A DNA stretch of 64,000 bases from Thiocystis minor (lineage in GTDB: Bacteria > Pseudomonadota > Gammaproteobacteria > Chromatiales > Chromatiaceae), in NCBI RefSeq assembly GCF_016653465.1, contig NZ_NHSQ01000065.1, positions 1 through 64,000 on the forward strand. Direction: 5' to 3'. The notes beneath the pieces are model-generated. The model was not told the DNA's origin. It worked only from the letters and a program-made list of their open reading frames with translations, and searched no databases. The position numbers were made by a program, and so were the translations under genes. Position 1 is the first letter of the stretch, and each line of letters starts with the position of its first letter. Positions 62,524-64,000 of this stretch are shown one piece after another.

Positions 62524-63041
62524 GCCAGTCCGCAAACCATGGCCTGCCGCTGGTCGGGATCATCATGGGCAGCGATTCGGATCTGCCGGTGATGCGCGAG
62601 GCCGCCGAGATCCTGACCGAATTCGGCGTGCCGTATGAGATGACCATCGTCTCCGCGCATCGCACGCCCCGCCGACTCTTCGAGTATGCCGAGTCGGCCG
62701 TGGACCGCGGGCTGCGGGTGATCGTCGCCGGCGCGGGTGGCGCGGCGCATCTGCCGGGCATGGCCGCGGCCATCACCCCGCTGCCGGTGATCGGCGTGCC
62801 AGTCAAGAGCGCCTGCCTGTCCGGGGAGGACTCGCTGCTCTCCATCGTCCAGATGCCGCCCGGCGTGCCGGTAGCGACGGTGGCGATCAATGGCGCGAAA
62901 AACGCCGGCATCCTCGCCGTCCAGATCCTCGGGGCCTCGGATCCGGCGATGCGCGAACGGATCGTCCGCTATAAGCGCGATCTGGAGGCGTTGGTGATGG
63001 AAAAAGTGGCTAAGCTGGAGCAAACCGCGCGGGAGTCATGA
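62520..63041 (+). CDS. purE: N5-CAIR mutase
   Basis: 173 residues. Signature [20 protein letters not shown] with [20 protein letters not shown], then [20 protein letters not shown] and [20 protein letters not shown]. It converts N5-CAIR to CAIR and is octameric. It overlaps purK and the Uma2 gene by four bases on each side. Confidence 0.97.
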   Translation: MSQSANHGLPLVGIIMGSDSDLPVMREAAEILTEFGVPYEMTIVSAHRTPRRLFEYAESAVDRGLRVIVAGAGGAAHLPGMAAAITPLPVIGVPVKSACLSGEDSLLSIVQMPPGVPVATVAINGAKNAGILAVQILGASDPAMRERIVRYKRDLEALVMEKVAKLEQTARES

Positions 63042-63799
63042 CCATGAATCCTTTGTCTCGTATCGATCCCGACGATCCCTATCCCGAGAGTGACGGACAG
63101 CCCATGGCGGACAACACGGAGCAGTACGAATGGATCGTCAGGATCAAGGAAAACCTGGAGATTCTGTTCGCCGACCGGGCGGATGTCTTCATCGCCGGTG
63201 ACCTCCTGTGGTATCCGGTCCCTGACCGGCAGATCATCGGTCCCATCGCGCCGGATGTGCTTGTCGCCTTTGGCCGGCCCAAGGGCAAGCGCGGCTCGTA
63301 CAAACAATGGGAAGAAGGCGGTATCGCCCCGCAGGTGGTCTTCGAGATCCTGTCGCCCTCCAACAGCCGCAAGGAGATGGCCGACAAGCGGGACTATTAC
63401 GAGATCTATGGCGTCGAGGAATATTACCTCTATGACCCGGACCGCAACCGTCTGGAGATCTGGCGGCGCGAGGACGGTCGGTTGCAGCCGGTCTCCCATC
63501 TGAACGGCTGGGTGAGTCCGCGTCTGGGCATCCGGTTCGCCCTGCGTCCCGAAACGCTGGAACTTTTCGACCCGCACGGTCGTCCGTTCATGACCTCGGT
63601 CGAGTTGGCGCGCCATGTCGAGCAGGCACAGGCACGGGCCGATCAGGAGCAGGCGCGGGCGAACGCGGAACAGGCGCGAGCGGAGCAGGAGCGGGCGCGG
63701 GCGGACCAGGCCAGCCAGCGCGCGGAACGTCTGGCCGAACGCTTGCGCGCACTTGGGATCGATCCGGAGACACTCGACCCTGACACGCATCAGCATTGA
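63038..63799 (+). CDS. Uma2 family nuclease-fold protein
   Basis: 253 residues. The Uma2 (DUF820, PD-(D/E)xK-like) core has [20 protein letters not shown] and [40 protein letters not shown]. The acidic residues of the fold (PDV, E in FEIL) and Lys/Glu near the motif are present. The end is an Ala/Gln/Glu/Arg-rich coiled coil (about residues 190-240). Function is unknown; related domains are restriction-like. It overlaps purE by four bases, so the co-transcription is firm even if its role is not. Confidence 0.88.
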   Translation: MTMNPLSRIDPDDPYPESDGQPMADNTEQYEWIVRIKENLEILFADRADVFIAGDLLWYPVPDRQIIGPIAPDVLVAFGRPKGKRGSYKQWEEGGIAPQVVFEILSPSNSRKEMADKRDYYEIYGVEEYYLYDPDRNRLEIWRREDGRLQPVSHLNGWVSPRLGIRFALRPETLELFDPHGRPFMTSVELARHVEQAQARADQEQARANAEQARAEQERARADQASQRAERLAERLRALGIDPETLDPDTHQH

Positions 63800-63904
63800 A
63801 CGCTGGAATTCGTGAACCGGTCGAAGGTTCCCGAGCCCGGATGCGTTTTCAATTCAGGCTCATTTTGCAGAAGCCGAACGGGCTGACCACCAACGGAGTG
63901 ACGC

Positions 63905-64000
63905 GTGGATATCGCCGAACTACTTGCCTTCAGTGTCAAGAACAATGCCTCCGACCTGCATCTGTCGGCCGGGCTTCCTCCCATGATTCGTGTCGATGGC
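63905..64000 (+). CDS. pilT: Twitching-motility ATPase PilT, N-terminus (runs off the window)
   Basis: The first 32 codons from GTG 63905 read DIAELLAFSVKNNASDLHLS and AGLPPMIRVDG. This is the conserved start of PilT/PilU-type retraction ATPases (SDLHLSAGxPPxIRxDG). The window ends before the Walker motif, so PilT is preferred to PilU from the similarity of this start only. The gene provides type IV pilus retraction. Confidence 0.85.
   Translation, partial: MDIAELLAFSVKNNASDLHLSAGLPPMIRVDG

Overview
The window is high-GC DNA from a gammaproteobacterium. The gene families and the order of the housekeeping block (merR-yggS-proC-yggT-yggU, rdgB-rph, yicC, gmk-rpoZ-spoT, purK-purE, pilT) fit the Chromatiales. 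The sphaeroides-haem-protein/dihaem-cytochrome module and the abundance of multihaem cytochromes point towards a purple sulfur bacterium or close relative. No photosynthesis gene lies in the window, so that placement is inference.

Layout. 1-6.4 kb is a decayed border: a deleted ferredoxin-nitroreductase, a WG-repeat gene with an internal stop, an intact HlyD/ABC exporter operon, and scraps of an alcohol dehydrogenase-like gene and a plasmid primase. 6.4-17.3 kb holds a TonB copper-receptor homologue, a sigma-54 two-component system with an outer membrane protein and a divergent DUF2202 gene, and a PepSY/PhoPQ-like set. 17.3-18.6 kb is a scar zone: a truncated copy of the downstream tolC gene, a DUF433/DUF5615 toxin-antitoxin pair and an AT-rich element with 19-bp inverted ends. 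18.7-24.8 kb is a CzcCBA/CusCBA-type metal efflux operon plus DUF3240. 25.4-33.3 kb has a MauG-type peroxidase, a PKD-multihaem cytochrome, a QseBC-type two-component system, a CDF metal exporter and an EF-hand protein. 33.6-45.5 kb is an electron-transfer region: an octahaem cytochrome, a membrane protein, an FAD/2Fe-2S reductase, DHC and SHP, then a periplasmic Cache protein with a chemoreceptor, and further on cytochrome b561 with a PepSY/two-component operon. 45.6-49.3 kb has polysaccharide genes. From 49.3 kb to the end is ordinary chromosomal housekeeping.

How the parts work together. Three regulatory circuits can be read from the DNA. (1) The NtrC-family regulator at 8.9-10.2 kb probably acts on the GGTCGACATTTC palindrome (13833-13871) and the canonical -24/-12 promoter (13924-13939) in front of the DUF2202 gene, an arrangement like ZraSR/ZraP. 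(2) The cytochrome b561 and shp genes, 5.5 kb apart, carry near-identical promoters at the same distance from their starts. One of these is shared with the divergent PepSY-response regulator-kinase operon, so that system probably controls the whole SHP/DHC/reductase module. An SHP-type ribosome site and ATG left after the b561 stop suggest an ancestral b561-shp-dhc operon was split. (3) A MerR-type promoter with a 19-bp spacer inside a 44-bp palindrome drives an HMA-like protein and its MerR regulator.

Repeats include two unrelated short tandem families (GACAAC hexamer, GTCAGTT heptamer), a hexanucleotide array coding a Gly-Ser linker, and several hairpin elements. No tRNA, rRNA or CRISPR array was seen.
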